In this document: positions 20,752 through 23,468 of the stretch, in pieces
How positions within the stretch are numbered: the first letter of the stretch is position 1
How the letters are laid out: every line of letters starts with the position of its first letter
NCBI GenBank assembly: GCA_001931905.2
Contig: MSJI02000225.1
Location: forward strand, 1-23,468
DNA: 23,468 nt
Direction: 5' to 3'
Origin: Cladosporium sp. IMV 00045
Taxonomy: Eukaryota > Ascomycota > Dothideomycetes > Cladosporiales > Cladosporiaceae
Translations under genes and position numbers: made by a program
Notes under the pieces: model-generated
Seen by the model: only the letters and a program-made list of their open reading frames with translations
The model's database searches: none
Told to the model about the DNA's origin: nothing

Positions 20752-20998
20752 CGATGCGTGAGGCTCTGCGGGTAGTGACCAAGGGAACTAACGCGATTGG
20801 TGCAAGGCGCTGAGATGGAGAGTGAACTCGACTGATGTCAGGGAAATCAAGACCGCGGTTAAGGCTGCGTTTGGAACATTCGGGTTTTGAATATTGAATT
20901 CCATCCCTGCTGAATCATCAAATCATTCACCTAACCTTCACTCTCCTCGACGATAGCCACACGAGTGATACACCGAACAGCTCCTCCTCTTATCTATA

Positions 20999-21519
20999 AT
21001 GGCCATGTCGCGAAACATCCTGATGCGCTCCTCGCGCGCACTCGCTTTCGGATCAAGCAAAGCACTGTCTTCCACACCCAGACACGCCGCTTTTGCGCCC
21101 TGCAGGACATCTCTCTCGAACGCCACCGCCGCGAAGCCAGCTCTCTTCTCAACAAGCAGATTGCTCCGCTCCGAAGAGCCCTCAAGCGCCGTCGAGCCGC
21201 CTGATTATCTCGACAAGGGCGAGCTCTTGGTTTTCAACATGCTCAAGGAAGGCTTGAACCCCGTGCGATTGGAGGTAAGATATGAAGAAAAGAGATGATG
21301 GGCTATCTGTGGATATCTTGAACAAGAATTTAGGCTGACGATTTGAATGCACAGGTGCAAGATGTCAGCGGCGGTTGCGGCTCAATGTATGCTTTGGACA
21401 TCGTATCAGAGCAGTTTAAGGGCCTTCCGATTGTCAAGCAACATCGCTTGGTGAACAGCGTGTTGGGAGAGGAGATTAAGAAGTGGCATGGCGTGCAGAT
21501 GAAGACCAAGGCCCCTTGA
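20999..21519 (+). CDS. Mitochondrial BolA-like protein 3 (BolA3/Aim1 type)
   Basis: Exons 20999-21274 and 21355-21519, 146 residues. Residues 1 to about 58 are rich in Ser, Ala and Arg with no acidic residue and contain FSTSRLLR, a typical mitochondrial presequence. The BolA domain runs from DYLDKGEL (69-76) to the end, with the Cys of GGCGSMYAL (C100) and the invariant His of KQHRLVN (H122), the residues used by BolA3-type proteins to hold a 2Fe-2S cluster with a monothiol glutaredoxin. The family acts late in iron-sulfur assembly in the matrix, passing 4Fe-4S clusters to enzymes such as lipoate synthase and aconitase. The domain is complete and of normal length. A second ATG two codons in (M3) could also serve as the start. 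Confidence 0.93.
21275..21354 (+). other. Intron in the BolA3-like gene
   Basis: 80 bases, donor GTAAGA, branch GCTGAC near 21334, acceptor CACAG, phase 0. Removal joins VRLE to VQDVSGGCG, restoring the BolA fold; reading through gives a stop within six codons. Confidence 0.93.
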
Positions 21520-22347
21520 AAGGATCAGCATATTGGATGATGGAAGGATGAGTTATGCGCGGCTTGTAAACCGAGAGGAGGCTTTGCATGTGTTTGTATT
21601 GATACCGACGAAACGACCGCTGCGATTTAGAGGGATATGCGGTATGGATTTGTGGAAGAGCATGAATGTCGCTTGAACCGGATCAGAATGAGACGGCGGC
21701 GTGGACAAAGCTGGAGGGCTGGGTGCCACGATCTCCTGATGGAATCTGTAAAAACATTTTTATTTTGAGGAGTGATTGAGAGCGCGAAGAGGATTGTGTA
21801 CGTAGAAACGTCTCCTCTTCTGATACTTGTATATTAAGGTACCTTAGAATGTATGTTTTTGATCTTGTTGAGATCGAGCAGACACACGGCTCTGGTGCAA
21901 TTTTCTCTCAAATAATTTTTCGGATTGCGAGCTATCATAAATGTGAGTTCGTATGTACATGGACTCACCAAGAAACATAACAATCCGTGGAATATTGAAT
22001 TGACGATGTTCAACTCATCAATGTCTTGCAGCGCTGGGTGAGAGTCTTTGGCACAGGCACGTGTCGTCATGATGCAGCACAACCGTCCGGGGCAAGCTCC
22101 AATCTTCCATCTTTCAAGGTCCTGTCAAGTCTATCACCACATACAAAACCAACAGTCAATCCGCCAAGTGACACCAGCAGCTTGCCCTGTTGTGCCTCTC
22201 TTCGCATCACCTTCGACATACAACATATAATCCCAGGACATGGCCAGGAATTGAACGCACCCGCCATCTTCCTCATCGCCAATCCTGCTTCCTCCCAACC
22301 AACATCACATAGACGCCTCTTCTGGCACCAGCCAAACACCTGCCGCC
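21520..22347. other. Intergenic region between the BolA3-like and RMD1-like genes
   Basis: 828 bases holding the BolA3-like 3' UTR and the RMD1-like promoter. An AT-rich stretch at 21740-21990 (AAAAACATTTTTATTTT) may include the polyadenylation region. A CACGTG lies at 22058-22063 and the final 80 bases form a C-rich leader. Open frames of up to 225 codons running into the next gene are out of frame with it. Confidence 0.55.
21835..21846. repeat. 12-base perfect palindrome TAAGGTACCTTA
   Basis: The sequence equals its own reverse complement, with no spacer. It sits in the AT-rich part between the BolA3-like and RMD1-like genes. It could be a dimeric protein site or chance. Confidence 0.4.
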
Positions 22348-23468
22348 ATGTCGGAAACATCACCTTTACTCTCGCGCTCTCCCGAGGCCAGCGCTCGTCC
22401 CACTCCCAAAGCAACCCGAAGCGTCACCTTCAACCCTCAGGTCTCGACCGCCAGTCCTCCCAGCAGAAATCGTCCCGGCTTTCCCTCGTCAGCATCTACC
22501 TCCACCAGCAGCATACCACAGAACGCGCAGCTCCGAGATGGATCCCAGCCCATGCTGTCAGCGCTCAACAGCAAGCTTCGGAGGAGAAACAGCTCGGGAG
22601 CGCCCCTGCAATTGCCCGCAGCACACGCCGGCGCGAAGATCGGCCCACAAAGAACTTCTGTACGGACCCAGAAGTTGAAGCTCCTGCCCAACCCAGAGCT
22701 TGACGAGGAAGGAGCGGACGAGGAGAGTGGGAAGGATGTGTACAGTCAATTTACGCGAATCAAAGACCCGACCGCCAGACGCGACGCCGCAAGGCTGGGC
22801 AAAGACGACAGAGACAAGCTCCCGCGTGTGACGGCGTATTGCACCGCTAGCAGTTACAGGCTGGACGACCTGATGCGCTTCCTCAAGGGTCGATCAAAGA
22901 CCAAGAGCGCACATCCTAAGTTGTTTGACGAATGCATTTACTCGCCCTATCAATACCGGAAAGACGGCGAAGGCAGCAATCGTAGGAGAGGCAGCGCAGC
23001 GGAACAAGCGGAAGTGCGCTCGCAGCCTCAACGACGATTTTCTGACAGTGCCATTGAAGTGGAAGAGAACGCCGAGCGGAGAAGGGAAGATCTGATTGAC
23101 TTGCAATCCGAAGCCGAAGCGGGAGGACTTGTAGTGGCTGGCGAAGCACAAGAGGGACACGCAGTGGAAGAAGCGCCAGAGCTGCTAGAGCGACCGATGA
23201 CCGCAGACTTCGACACCACAGTGCACATTCCAGAAGTCTTCCTTTACGAGTACGGCGTCGTCGTCATCTGGGGCATGACGGTGAAAGAGGAACAGCGATT
23301 CCTGAAGGAAATCGCAAAATTTGAGCAGGAGAAGCTGAGCAAAGACGACGTCCAGACGGAAGAGTTCAATTTCTACTACACACGCGAGTATCAGGCTCGC
23401 ATTTACAACGACTTCATCTCGCTGCGCGAGAAGAGAAACTACATGACCAAGCTGGCCATCAGCCACGC
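22348..23468 (+). CDS. RMD1-type DUF155 protein, C-terminus cut by window edge
   Basis: The ATG at 22348 has an ideal context (GCCGCCATG), and the frame stays open for 373 codons to the right edge. The N-terminal 150 residues are Ser/Pro-rich, with RSVTFNP near 24-30 and LSALNSKLRRRNSSG near 77-91. LPRVTAYCTASSY (158-170) and the DDLMRFLKGR and HPKLFDECIYSPY blocks that follow are characteristic of the fungal RMD1 (YDL001W-like) family. The DUF155 domain begins near 292 with VFLYEYGVVVIWGMT. The visible part ends at KRNYMTKLAISH. Members were named for a meiotic division phenotype in yeast, and the related animal RMND1 acts in mitochondrial translation; the biochemical role is unclear. A C-terminal membrane segment, usual in the family, would lie beyond the window. 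I see no intron. Confidence 0.9.
   Translation, partial: MSETSPLLSRSPEASARPTPKATRSVTFNPQVSTASPPSRNRPGFPSSASTSTSSIPQNAQLRDGSQPMLSALNSKLRRRNSSGAPLQLPAAHAGAKIGPQRTSVRTQKLKLLPNPELDEEGADEESGKDVYSQFTRIKDPTARRDAARLGKDDRDKLPRVTAYCTASSYRLDDLMRFLKGRSKTKSAHPKLFDECIYSPYQYRKDGEGSNRRRGSAAEQAEVRSQPQRRFSDSAIEVEENAERRREDLIDLQSEAEAGGLVVAGEAQEGHAVEEAPELLERPMTADFDTTVHIPEVFLYEYGVVVIWGMTVKEEQRFLKEIAKFEQEKLSKDDVQTEEFNFYYTREYQARIYNDFISLREKRNYMTKLAISH

Noticed and set aside
20099..20782. 227-codon minus-strand frame
   Set aside because: It runs through GCT, GCAT and GCTT repeats that lack stops in this register; no recognisable features.

Overview
The window looks like nuclear DNA of a filamentous ascomycete (Pezizomycotina). 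Three introns of about 49-80 bp carry GT..AG ends and CTGAC-type branch sites, one gene encodes a Zn2Cys6 regulator, and leaders are CT- or CA-rich. A Dothideomycete (Capnodiales/Mycosphaerellales-like) is my guess from gene families and wide spacing; I could not run a search to confirm it. I see no tRNA, rRNA, CRISPR or transposon.

Six protein genes can be supported. Left block (1-6.4 kb): a secreted, Kex2-type processed, cysteine-rich protein with two PAN/apple-like repeats (minus strand, cut by the left edge) diverges across a 1.1 kb promoter from a Zn2Cys6 transcription factor (plus, one intron inside the zinc cluster). The factor converges on a fumarate-reductase/tricarballylate-dehydrogenase-type flavoprotein (minus) that ends in SKL, a peroxisomal import signal. 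The factor, flavoprotein and secreted protein could form a small metabolic module; this is inference from neighbourhood only.

Middle block (6.4-11.2 kb): a long intergenic stretch with a 600 bp A-rich, T-poor tract, then a GAC1-type glycogen-targeting subunit of protein phosphatase 1 (RVxF-like site plus CBM21), with a predicted leader intron and a five-codon uORF.

Right block (11.2-23.5 kb): nearly 10 kb with no convincing protein gene and several simple repeats, including 17.5 copies of TGCC. Then come a mitochondrial BolA3/Aim1-type iron-sulfur protein (plus, one intron) and the first 373 codons of an RMD1-type DUF155 protein (plus, cut by the right edge).

The observations most worth following are the peroxisomal flavoprotein beside its possible regulator, the abrupt C-to-G/T switch in wobble bases inside two unrelated genes, the gene desert with a possible divergent transcript at 12.3 kb, and the overlapping uORF on the transcription factor. 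I did not find a clearly new multi-gene system.
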